This document shows, in pieces, positions 1-7,615 of a stretch of 32,738 nucleotides of DNA; position 1 is the first letter of the stretch, and each line of letters starts with the position of its first letter. The DNA is from Candidatus Delongbacteria bacterium. GTDB lineage: Bacteria; UBA4055. A program made the position numbers and the translations under genes. The stretch covers positions 8,299 to 41,036 of the forward strand of contig DMTS01000046.1 in NCBI GenBank assembly GCA_003477045.1, given 5' to 3'. A model generated the notes under the pieces. The model saw only the letters and a list, made by a program, of their open reading frames with translations, searched no databases and was not told the origin of the DNA.

Positions 1-169
1 TTCTTCTTTCTTTTTTTACATCAGCCAATTTGGTTTCAGCTTTTTTTACAGCGGCATTCTGGTCGTTAAGCATTTTCAGTTCTTCTTCATTGGCATATCT
101 TGTACAGCCAGTGAAAAGGAATGAAGCCAAAAACATTGCAAGAACAACCATTTTAATTGTCTTGGACAT
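1..169 (-). CDS. Lipoprotein, N-terminal part (runs off the window)
   Basis: Only the first 56 or so codons are present, and the gene continues beyond base 1. The product begins MSKTIKMVVLAMFLASFLF followed by TGC: a short basic start, a hydrophobic stretch and a Cys at about residue 22. This is a lipoprotein signal peptide with a slightly non-canonical lipobox (F-T-G-C, Leu at -4). The segment after the Cys is charged, rich in Lys, Glu and Ala, and looks helical or coiled-coil, as in small periplasmic lipoproteins that precede an OmpA or peptidoglycan-binding part. The start is set by a strong GGAGG at 174-178 and by a promoter at 255-283. The mature function cannot be told from this fragment. 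Confidence 0.8.
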   Translation of the reverse strand, partial: MSKTIKMVVLAMFLASFLFTGCTRYANEEELKMLNDQNAAVKKAETKLADVKKERR

Positions 170-254
170 TTAACCTCCGGTTAGGTTTATTTAAGTAATT
201 TATTCGTCGCAAAATACAGCCTTTTTTAATTTTGCTTATGAATTCCAAAGCAGA

Positions 255-283
255 AATATATGTAATATGTTGCTTTAAGTCAA
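255..283 (-). promoter_or_regulatory. Sigma70-type promoter for the lipoprotein gene
   Basis: Read on the minus strand, TTGACT (278-283) and TATATT (255-260) are separated by exactly 17 bp. They lie about 85 bp upstream of the lipoprotein ATG. The same -10 hexamer and spacing recur before nadA and gdhA in this window. Confidence 0.6.
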
Positions 284-338
284 GACCTTATTCGAATTAT
301 TTTGAACTATTTTATAACAAATACCCGAATAAATTGCT

Positions 339-367
339 TTGTTTTTGACGAAGAGTTGATTTATATT
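339..367 (+). promoter_or_regulatory. Possible promoter of the first glutamate dehydrogenase operon
   Basis: TATATT at 362-367 matches the -10 seen elsewhere in the window. The hexamer 17 bp upstream is a weaker TTGTTT (339-344). A better -35 match, TTGACG at 345-350, is only 11 bp from this -10, so the assignment is uncertain. The dehydrogenase ATG follows at 403, with GGAG at 394-397. Confidence 0.3.
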
Positions 368-402
368 AACTGCATCTGCATAAATTATAAAACGGAGTTC
401 AA

Positions 403-1692
403 ATGACTAACAGCAATTCCTACAATCCGTACACGATAGCCCAGCATCAATTTGACAAAGCTGCTGAAATATTAAAACTGGATAAAGCGGTAAGGGATCT
501 TCTTAGGACTCCCATGAAAGAATTTCATTTCAGCATTCCGGTAAGGATGGATGACGGAACAAAAAGAATTTTTAAGGGATTCAGGATAATGCACAATGAT
601 GCGAGAGGGCCGGCTAAAGGAGGCATCAGATTCCATCCCGATGAAACAGTTGACACGGTAAGAGCTCTTTCAATGCAGATGAGCTGGAAAACTGCAGTCG
701 CGGATATCCCGCTAGGAGGCGGTAAGGGCGGAGTTATTTGTGATCCTCATGACCTTTCAGCAAATGAACAGGAGCAGATATGCAGAGGCTGGGTAAGGCA
801 GAATTATAAAAATATAGGGGCAAATATTGATGTTGGCGCTCCTGAACTTATGACAAACTCGCAGCACATGCTCTGGATGCTTGACGAATACGAAACTATA
901 ACAGGGGAAAGACAGCCGGGGTTTATTACAGGCAAACCAGTCGGCATGGGAGGTTCGCTCGGAAGACGCGAAGCGACCGGTTACGGCGTCATGCTCTGCA
1001 TCAGGGAGGCTTTAAAAGAACTGAATATAAAACCGTCCGGTACTACAGCCAGTTTTCAGGGTTTTGGCAATGTAGCCCAGAATGCGATAGAACTTTATCT
1101 GAAGATGGGAGGAAAAGTTCTTTGCGTATCGTGCTGGGATCAGAAAGAGATGGCTGAAATATCTTTCTGCAGAGAAGAAGGCATCGGTCTGAAAGAGCTT
1201 CAGAAGATAACTGATCCTTTCGGCGGAATAAATGTAAAGAAAGCTAAAGACCTGGGATACAAAGTAGCGGCTGGCAGCGAGTGGATAACAAAGGACGCGG
1301 ACATTCTTGTTCCATGTGCTGTTGAAAATCAGATAAATGAAGAGAGCATCGGACTGATATCAGATAAAGTAAAGATAGTAGCGGAAGGAGCAAACAGCCC
1401 TACAAATCCCAAAGTTGAAGCGAAATTAGATTCGAAAGGAATTCTGCTTATTCCGGACCTGCTTGCAAATTCAGGCGGAGTGATATGTTCGTATTTTGAG
1501 CAGGTGCAGAGCAACTCTAACTATTATTGGGACAAGAATGAAGTATTCGGAAAGCTTGATCAGAAGATAACAGCTGCTTACATATCAATAAGCGAATTTT
1601 CCAAGAAGAACAAACTTAATATGCGTGATTCAGCATACATAATCTCTGTTGACCGGGTGGCGACGGCATGCAGGGAAAGGGGATGGGTATAA
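403..1692 (+). CDS. Glutamate dehydrogenase (Glu/Leu/Phe/Val family), 429 aa
   Basis: This enzyme interconverts glutamate with 2-oxoglutarate and ammonia, using NAD(P)(H), in the cytoplasm. Its length is typical of the 420-430-residue hexameric family that includes RocG/GudB. Visible motifs are the substrate-binding AKGGIRFHP (about residue 71), the IPLGGGKGG segment with the catalytic Lys (about 102-112), the DVGAPELMTN segment with the catalytic Asp (about 143), and the Rossmann GFGNVAQ (about 219). Residues after the second Rossmann strand do not settle the NAD versus NADP preference. An SD (GGAG) lies 5 bp before the ATG. It is first in a tight operon with two PEP-synthase-like ATP-grasp genes; the next start is only 2 bp after this stop. 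A second, only distantly related glutamate dehydrogenase lies at 10757-12136, suggesting opposed catabolic and anabolic roles or different cofactors. Confidence 0.93.
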   Translation: MTNSNSYNPYTIAQHQFDKAAEILKLDKAVRDLLRTPMKEFHFSIPVRMDDGTKRIFKGFRIMHNDARGPAKGGIRFHPDETVDTVRALSMQMSWKTAVADIPLGGGKGGVICDPHDLSANEQEQICRGWVRQNYKNIGANIDVGAPELMTNSQHMLWMLDEYETITGERQPGFITGKPVGMGGSLGRREATGYGVMLCIREALKELNIKPSGTTASFQGFGNVAQNAIELYLKMGGKVLCVSCWDQKEMAEISFCREEGIGLKELQKITDPFGGINVKKAKDLGYKVAAGSEWITKDADILVPCAVENQINEESIGLISDKVKIVAEGANSPTNPKVEAKLDSKGILLIPDLLANSGGVICSYFEQVQSNSNYYWDKNEVFGKLDQKITAAYISISEFSKKNKLNMRDSAYIISVDRVATACRERGWV

Positions 1693-1694
1693 TT

Positions 1695-3431
1695 ATGGCG
1701 GATTTTGATTTTTTAAATTCGATAGACGACAACAAAAACAACGGAAAAGCAAAGATAGATTTTATAGGCACCGGTGAAGTTGGAGGCAAAGCTCACAGCC
1801 TGATCATCGCTGACGAAATAGTCAGCGAACTGAATTCAAAGGAAAAATACCCTTCTCTTTCGATAGATATTCCAAAATTTACCGTTTTAAGAACGGGAGT
1901 ATTTGACGATTTTATGCAGATGAACGACCTGTATAAAGTAGCGCTTAGCGACGCGGAAGACAGCAGGATCGCGCATGAATTTCAGAAAGCGGACCTTCCG
2001 TTCGAGGTTCTGAAAGACTTGAGGGACCTGATCTCAAAAGCGAATCAACCGCTTGCGATAAGATCGTCCAGCCTTCTTGAAGATTCGAAATTCGAACCTT
2101 TCGCGGGGATATACAACACAAAAATGCTTCCTAACAACCAGATGGATATTGATATAAGATGCAGGAAGCTGTACGAGGCGGTAAAGCTTGTATATGCGTC
2201 AACTTTTTTCAAAGCTCCAAAGGATTACATGAAAGCAACAAAGCATAGTATAAAAGATGAGAAGATGGCTGTTATAATTCAGGAAGTAATCGGACGTAAA
2301 CATGATGACAGGTTTTATCCCGATATTTCCGGTGTAGCCAGATCCTACAACTTTTATCCGATGGGAAGATCCAAGCCTGAGGAAGGAGTAGTTGATCTCG
2401 CAGTCGGTCTCGGAAAGACTATTGTTGACGGGGGAATGGCCTGGACTTACTCGCCTGAGGACCCGGCGCAGTCTCCGCCATACGGTTCTGTAAATGAAAT
2501 GCTGAAGAATACGCAGAACGAATTCTGGCATATTAGGATGAGCGAGCCTGAAGAATACGATCCGATAAATGAAACGGAGTTTATGCTTTTAAGCAATATA
2601 ACGGAAGCGGAGAAGGATTCCTCTATATCTTTAAGCGCGTCAACAGTCAGCGATTCGGGAAGAATAACTCCCGGTATCGGTTCTGACGGTCCAAGGATCG
2701 TGAATTTCGCTCCTGTGTTGAAACTGGAGCTGCTGCCTCTGAACGATGTAATTAAGGACCTGCTGAAAATTTCAGCCGAAAAATTCAAAACGCCTGTTGA
2801 GATAGAGTTCGCGGTCACAACAGAAGGCGAAGGATATGATACGTCAGGCAGGTTCGGATTTCTTCAGGTCAGGCCGATGGTCGTTTCAAACGAAAATGTG
2901 GAGATCAGCGAAAAAGAGTTCGGAGATAAGAAAAATATAATTACTTCTGAGTTCGTACTCGGAAACGGGTGCTCTGAAACTATCACTGATATCGTATTTG
3001 TCAAACCGGATGTTTTTAACGCAAAGAATACAAAAAAAATAGCTATAGAGCTTGAAAAATTCAACTCAAAGCTGACCGACCAGAATAAAAAGTATCTTCT
3101 TATAGGTTTCGGCAGGTGGGGCAGTTCCGACCACTGGCTGGGCATACCTGTAAACTGGGGTCAGATCTCCAATGTTCACACGATAGTCGAAGCGGGGCTT
3201 GAGAACATGAATGTTGAGCTCAGCCAGGGATCGCATTTTTTTCACAATATGACCAGCTTCGGAGTTAATTATTTTTCTGTACCTGCATATTATGAGCACG
3301 ATATAAACTGGGATTACCTGAAGAAGCTGAAAGTCATATCTCAAAGCGAGAATGTTATTCATGCTGAATGCAAGAACCCTTTGATTATAAAAGTTGACGG
3401 AAAAACGGGAAAAGGAATTATAAAACCATAA
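1695..3431 (+). CDS. Minimal PEP-synthase-like ATP-grasp protein lacking the swivel and PEP domains
   Basis: About 578 aa. The N-terminal two-thirds is a PEP/pyruvate-binding (PPDK_N) ATP-grasp fold: EVGGKAHSL (about residue 29), AIRSSSLLEDS (about 120), a GVARSYNFYP strand, GLGKTIVDGG, and FLQVRPM (about 390). The swivelling phosphohistidine domain and the C-terminal PEP barrel of real PEP synthase (about 790 aa) are absent. Instead there is a domain of roughly 170 residues with GFGRWGSSDHWLGIPV (about 471) and SQGSHFFHN (His about 514), ending in a DGKTGKGIIKP tail. The same domain occurs in three other proteins in this window. I chose the ATG at 1695 because it sits 2 bp after the dehydrogenase stop with a purine-rich SD (AGGGAAAGGGG) upstream; an in-frame ATG at 1683 is possible. 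No family function is established that I know of. The context suggests a role tied to glutamate metabolism. Confidence 0.8.
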   Translation: MADFDFLNSIDDNKNNGKAKIDFIGTGEVGGKAHSLIIADEIVSELNSKEKYPSLSIDIPKFTVLRTGVFDDFMQMNDLYKVALSDAEDSRIAHEFQKADLPFEVLKDLRDLISKANQPLAIRSSSLLEDSKFEPFAGIYNTKMLPNNQMDIDIRCRKLYEAVKLVYASTFFKAPKDYMKATKHSIKDEKMAVIIQEVIGRKHDDRFYPDISGVARSYNFYPMGRSKPEEGVVDLAVGLGKTIVDGGMAWTYSPEDPAQSPPYGSVNEMLKNTQNEFWHIRMSEPEEYDPINETEFMLLSNITEAEKDSSISLSASTVSDSGRITPGIGSDGPRIVNFAPVLKLELLPLNDVIKDLLKISAEKFKTPVEIEFAVTTEGEGYDTSGRFGFLQVRPMVVSNENVEISEKEFGDKKNIITSEFVLGNGCSETITDIVFVKPDVFNAKNTKKIAIELEKFNSKLTDQNKKYLLIGFGRWGSSDHWLGIPVNWGQISNVHTIVEAGLENMNVELSQGSHFFHNMTSFGVNYFSVPAYYEHDINWDYLKKLKVISQSENVIHAECKNPLIIKVDGKTGKGIIKP

Positions 3432-3446
3432 AGAAAAGGCTGAAGC

Positions 3447-6400
3447 ATGGAGAACAAGGAATCATTGGGAAGGCTGATAAGGGATCTTAGAGAAAGGGCA
3501 AAGGAGATTAAATGTCTTTATCAGACCCAGGAACTTTTAAACGATCAGACTATGTCTTCAGAATCGCTTTGTAAAGAGATCGCGAAGATACTGCCGCCAG
3601 GTTTCCAGTACCCTGATGTTTGTAGGGCAAAGATCGTTTTCGGGGGTAAAAGTTATTTTGAACAGGAATTTGAAGAGACCAAATGGGAACTTGTTTCAAA
3701 TATAATTGTCAGGAACGAAATAATTGGGCAGATCAAAGTATTTTACACAGAGGAAAGGCCGAATGAAGATAACGGTCCGTTCCTGAAAGAAGAAAAGAAA
3801 CTTCTTGATTCAATAGCTGACCAATTCGGAATGCAGATACTTCACAAACAGCTTAAGTCGGTTTTTGAAGAAGGACAGCAGAAATTTAAAGAGAAAAAAA
3901 GCGAATGGTGGATAATATTAGATCTTTTAAAAAGGACAGACCCCAGACTTTTGGTAAATATTGCGCAAAAAATGCTTAATTACTTATGTCTTAGTGGGAT
4001 TTCTGAAGCTGAAAGATTTCTTGACGAATTCAACCCTTCGTTCAAGAAGAAAACCGAACTTTTTAAAGATAACAATTTTCCGATGTCCGTAGTTGAGACA
4101 TATGATATTTTAAATAAAAGTTCTCATGTTTTTGATATAGCATCAAGACATATTAGCGAAGAGGATATCCTGGACAGTATTCAAAAATGGATAAAAGAGG
4201 ACAGATCCGGGTTCATGGTGAACATCCTTGAGAATATGAGCTCGTCTCTTTCGGAAATATCAAACGCCATAGAGAGATATCATCACCTATCCAGTCAGGG
4301 TCTTGAGCTTTCTAAACCGAGAGCTAAAAGTTTCAGGGTGGCTCTGACCAGAAGGATCCTTACTGACCAGCCGGGGTTTATCGAAATCGCCAAGGAGCAT
4401 GTCAGGGTAGATGATTTCAACAACCTGATGAAAACAATTATTCATCCTGCAGACAGTCACGGTAAGATCGGAGGTAAGAGCAGCGGGCTTTTTCTTGCCC
4501 AGCATATATTGAAAAATTCATCTGCAGATAAAGATCTTTCGGAAAAAATTAAATTTCCAAAATCGTGGTATATCACATCGGACGGGCTTTTGGAATTTAT
4601 GAATTATAACAGTCTCGAAGATATTGTTGAACAGAAGTACAAAGATATCAGCCAGGTAAGGCAGGAGTATCCTTACGTGATACACGTATTTAAGAACTCC
4701 ACTTTTCCGCCCGATATGATTAAAGGACTTACTCTTGCTCTTGAAGATCTGGGTGAGGATCCTCTGATAGTCAGAAGCTCAAGTCTTCTTGAGGATAGGC
4801 TGGGAACAAGTTTTGCCGGTAAATACAAAAGTCTTTTTATAGCCAATCAGGGCACCAGGGAAGAAAGGCTGAACCAGCTCACAGATGCAATAACGGAAGT
4901 CTATGCTTCAACCTTCGGACCCGATCCTATTGAATACAGGGACGAACACGCTCTTCTGGATTACCTCGAGGAAATGGGTATTATCATTCAGCAGGTGGTG
5001 GGAAACAGGATAGGAAATTATTTTATGCCTTCTTTCGCGGGAGTAGCTTTCAGCAGCAACGATTTCCGCTGGTCGCCCAGACTGGAAAGCGATGACGGAT
5101 TGATAAGGATCGTTCCCGGTCTGGGTACTAGAGCAGTTGACAGAATATCTGACGATTACACAGCTATGATATCCCCGGGCAAACCGGAGCTGAGAGTGAA
5201 TTCGACTATAGAGGAAAAGATTAAATACTCCCCGAAAAAACTGGATGTTATCAACTTGAAGACGGGAAAATTCGAGACAATAGAACTAAACAGTCTGCTT
5301 GAAGAGTCCGGAAGTGAATATCCTTTCATTAATAATATAGTGTCAGAAGTCGATGATAAGCATTTGAGAACCCCGCGCAGCATTGGGCATGATTACACAA
5401 AAAACCTTCATATCGCGACATTTGAAGGGCTTCTTACAAAAACTACTATAGTCAGCGAGGTCAAAGCTCTTCTTGACCTTTTTAAAGAGAAGTACAATAG
5501 TCCGATAGATATCGAGTTCGCACATGACGGGAAAAATATTTATATTTTACAATGCAGACCTCAAAGTTTTAATGAAGACAGTCAACCCGCAGAGATCCCT
5601 GAAAATGTTTTAAAGAAAAATATTCTCTTTACAGCCGAAAAACATATATCTAACGGGCTTGTTCCGGACGTTACGCATCTTGTATATGTTGATCCTCAGG
5701 AATACTCAGAGATCACTTCCCACGATGACCTTCTAAGCATTGGCAAAGTAGTCGGCAAACTGAATAAAATACTCCCAAAAAGGCAATTCATTCTTATGGG
5801 ACCGGGCAGGTGGGGCAGCAGAGGAGACATAAAGCTCGGAGTCAGCGTTACTTATTCCGATATAAACAACACATCCATGCTTATTGAAATAGCAAAAAAA
5901 AGAGATCAGTATGTGCCTGAACTTTCTTTCGGAACGCATTTTTTTCAGGATCTTGTCGAGGCAAATATTAAGTATTTGCCGCTTTATCCGGATGATAACA
6001 GATCGGTATTTAATGATAAATTCATAGTGAGCTCCAAAAATCATCTTTCAGAAATACTGCCGGATTATTCACATCTGGAGAAAATTATAAAAGTGATCGA
6101 CATTTCAGAAGCGACCGGAGGAAATAATCTCCATATTTACATGAATTCCCAATTACAGAAAGCGTCAGGGATGTTTTCTGAGCCGACAGGACATGTATCT
6201 TTAAAAAGAAAAAGATCAAGCACTGAATACAGGGCGGTTAAGACAGACATTCACTGGAAATGGCGCTTAAATTATGCTCAGGAGATCGCGCTTGCGCTTG
6301 ATCCTGAAAAGTTCGGCGTAAAAGAGTTTTATATATTCGGAAGTGTAAAGAACGCAACGGCAGGCCCGTTGAGCGATATCGACATAATCATTCATTTTTC

Positions 6401-6629
6401 TGGAACAGAAAACCAGAAAAGAGACCTGATTAATTGGCTGGACGGCTGGGATAGATGCCTGACAAGAGTAAATTTTTACAATACAGGACATAAGACCGAT
6501 AAGATTCTCGACATTCATTTTATTACAGATTCAGATATTTTGAAAAAAACATCCTATGCTCTTAAGATCGGCGCGTTAACGGATGCTGCAAGGCCCCTTC
6601 AACTGAAAATAACTACAAAAGAAGTCTGA
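3447..6629 (+). CDS. GAF-like / PEP-synthase-like ATP-grasp / nucleotidyltransferase fusion protein, 1060 aa
   Basis: Three parts are visible. Residues 1 to about 150 start with a helix and resemble a GAF-type sensor segment as in signalling proteins. The middle is a PPDK_N-type ATP-grasp: KIGGKSSG (about 341), IVRSSSLLEDR (about 441) and LQCRPQS (about 701), followed by the shared C-terminal signature GPGRWGSRGD (about 784) and FGTHFFQ (about 829). The last 130 residues form a polymerase-beta-type nucleotidyltransferase: FGSVKNATAGPLSDIDI (about 963-979) and a later LDIHFI supplying the third acidic residue, so the metal triad looks complete. There is no phosphohistidine or PEP-binding domain. 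It starts 15 bp after the previous gene with an AAAAGG ribosome site and is probably cotranscribed with it. Its 3' end overlaps the convergent metallophosphoesterase by 17 bp. The nucleotidyltransferase could modify a protein or small molecule; its target is unknown. Confidence 0.78.
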   Translation: MENKESLGRLIRDLRERAKEIKCLYQTQELLNDQTMSSESLCKEIAKILPPGFQYPDVCRAKIVFGGKSYFEQEFEETKWELVSNIIVRNEIIGQIKVFYTEERPNEDNGPFLKEEKKLLDSIADQFGMQILHKQLKSVFEEGQQKFKEKKSEWWIILDLLKRTDPRLLVNIAQKMLNYLCLSGISEAERFLDEFNPSFKKKTELFKDNNFPMSVVETYDILNKSSHVFDIASRHISEEDILDSIQKWIKEDRSGFMVNILENMSSSLSEISNAIERYHHLSSQGLELSKPRAKSFRVALTRRILTDQPGFIEIAKEHVRVDDFNNLMKTIIHPADSHGKIGGKSSGLFLAQHILKNSSADKDLSEKIKFPKSWYITSDGLLEFMNYNSLEDIVEQKYKDISQVRQEYPYVIHVFKNSTFPPDMIKGLTLALEDLGEDPLIVRSSSLLEDRLGTSFAGKYKSLFIANQGTREERLNQLTDAITEVYASTFGPDPIEYRDEHALLDYLEEMGIIIQQVVGNRIGNYFMPSFAGVAFSSNDFRWSPRLESDDGLIRIVPGLGTRAVDRISDDYTAMISPGKPELRVNSTIEEKIKYSPKKLDVINLKTGKFETIELNSLLEESGSEYPFINNIVSEVDDKHLRTPRSIGHDYTKNLHIATFEGLLTKTTIVSEVKALLDLFKEKYNSPIDIEFAHDGKNIYILQCRPQSFNEDSQPAEIPENVLKKNILFTAEKHISNGLVPDVTHLVYVDPQEYSEITSHDDLLSIGKVVGKLNKILPKRQFILMGPGRWGSRGDIKLGVSVTYSDINNTSMLIEIAKKRDQYVPELSFGTHFFQDLVEANIKYLPLYPDDNRSVFNDKFIVSSKNHLSEILPDYSHLEKIIKVIDISEATGGNNLHIYMNSQLQKASGMFSEPTGHVSLKRKRSSTEYRAVKTDIHWKWRLNYAQEIALALDPEKFGVKEFYIFGSVKNATAGPLSDIDIIIHFSGTENQKRDLINWLDGWDRCLTRVNFYNTGHKTDKILDIHFITDSDILKKTSYALKIGALTDAARPLQLKITTKEV

Positions 6630-7473
6630 CGGCCGAACCGGGTTTCTTTATATTGAATTTAATAAGAGCGAGTTCCTGCCCGTCGTGAGCAGCGGAGAAC
6701 ATAAATGTTTTTCCGATCTTGTCTTTCCACGAACCAGTAATTTCCGGCGATTCGTGTATATGTCCGTGCAATGTGATAAACGGCTTTTTTTCTTCAATAA
6801 ATTCTCTTATGGCTATACTTCCCACATGCACATCGAGAGGAGCAGAATCTATATATTTCCCGTCGAGAGCAGCTCTGTCCAGTTTTGTTTTATACGGGGG
6901 CGAATGGAACAGTATAACGGATTTTGACATATCGTCGTTTCCGAAGAGCGTTTCAAGATCTTTCTTTATCGTAGAATATTTTATTAAATTCGGTTCGATT
7001 TCGTAAGTTCTTTTTCCATCTTCCGGGGAAATACATCCCGGTTCGGTGTATCTGGAAACGTCATATTTTTCCCAGTCTTTCATCAGGAAAGGAGTGGGAG
7101 GGATGAACGAATATCCGTAAATACTGTATCCCGCATGTTCAACTTTTTTATTATGAATATAGGACCAAAGACCTTTTGAAGCTGCTTTATTAATTTTTTC
7201 CTCTGAAAATTTTCCGTCATCGTTTCCGAGAATAATAAAAACTTCAGGATATTCGGATTTCAGATCGGATCTAAGTTCTCTGAAACCCTTTATTATAATG
7301 TCCTTCAAAAAATCATCCGTTCCTGAAACGATAGACTTGAGACCTGAAGGAAGGATGTCGCCTCCGATAAACAAAACCTTAGGTTTTTCATTTCTTATTA
7401 CAAAAAAAAGTTTTTCATACCTTGATACAGAACCGTGTAGGTCAGAAACAAAAAAATATTGATCTGAAACCAA
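6613..7473 (-). CDS. Calcineurin-like metallophosphoesterase
   Basis: About 286 aa. It carries the full dinuclear-metal motif set: FVSDLHGS near the N terminus, LFIGGDILPSG, ILGNDDG, LFHSPPY, and LHGHIHES near the C terminus. This predicts a cytoplasmic phosphodiesterase or phosphatase; the substrate cannot be told from sequence. No ATG fits the N terminus. I prefer the TTG at 7473, which gives MVSDQYFFVSDLHGS with the SD-like GGGGTGG just upstream; the in-frame TTG at 7488 would overlap that SD. It is the only minus-strand gene in the dehydrogenase/ATP-grasp block. Its end overlaps the convergent nucleotidyltransferase fusion by 17 bp, and it diverges from the receiver/ATP-grasp gene at 7616. 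Confidence 0.85.
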   Translation of the reverse strand: MVSDQYFFVSDLHGSVSRYEKLFFVIRNEKPKVLFIGGDILPSGLKSIVSGTDDFLKDIIIKGFRELRSDLKSEYPEVFIILGNDDGKFSEEKINKAASKGLWSYIHNKKVEHAGYSIYGYSFIPPTPFLMKDWEKYDVSRYTEPGCISPEDGKRTYEIEPNLIKYSTIKKDLETLFGNDDMSKSVILFHSPPYKTKLDRAALDGKYIDSAPLDVHVGSIAIREFIEEKKPFITLHGHIHESPEITGSWKDKIGKTFMFSAAHDGQELALIKFNIKKPGSAVRLLL

Positions 7474-7512
7474 ACATCCACCCCACAAATAAATGAAATT
7501 TTCAATTAAGTG

Positions 7513-7541
7513 AAATTAAACTAAATAATAATTTTTCGCAA
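7513..7541 (-). promoter_or_regulatory. Possible promoter of the metallophosphoesterase gene
   Basis: Minus-strand TTGCGA (7536-7541) and TAATTT (7513-7518) are 17 bp apart, about 40 bp before the chosen TTG start. Both hexamers match the consensus only partly, so this is tentative. Confidence 0.3.
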
Positions 7542-7557
7542 GCGTAAAATATTTTCC

Positions 7558-7586
7558 TTGATTTTATCATCTATTTGTATGATAAT
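7558..7586 (+). promoter_or_regulatory. Promoter of the first double-receiver/ATP-grasp gene
   Basis: TTGATT (7558-7563) is followed after 17 bp by GATAAT (7581-7586). The start codon is 30 bp further on, with GGAGAAG at 7605-7611. The spacing and placement in the divergent gap support a real promoter. Confidence 0.5.
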
Positions 7587-7615
7587 GTACGAGTCCGCTT
7601 ACTTGGAGAAGACCG

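Noticed and set aside
170..402. Riboswitch or structured leader before the first glutamate dehydrogenase
   Set aside because: The gap is AT-rich with two divergent promoter candidates but no conserved helices or paired structure that I can see.
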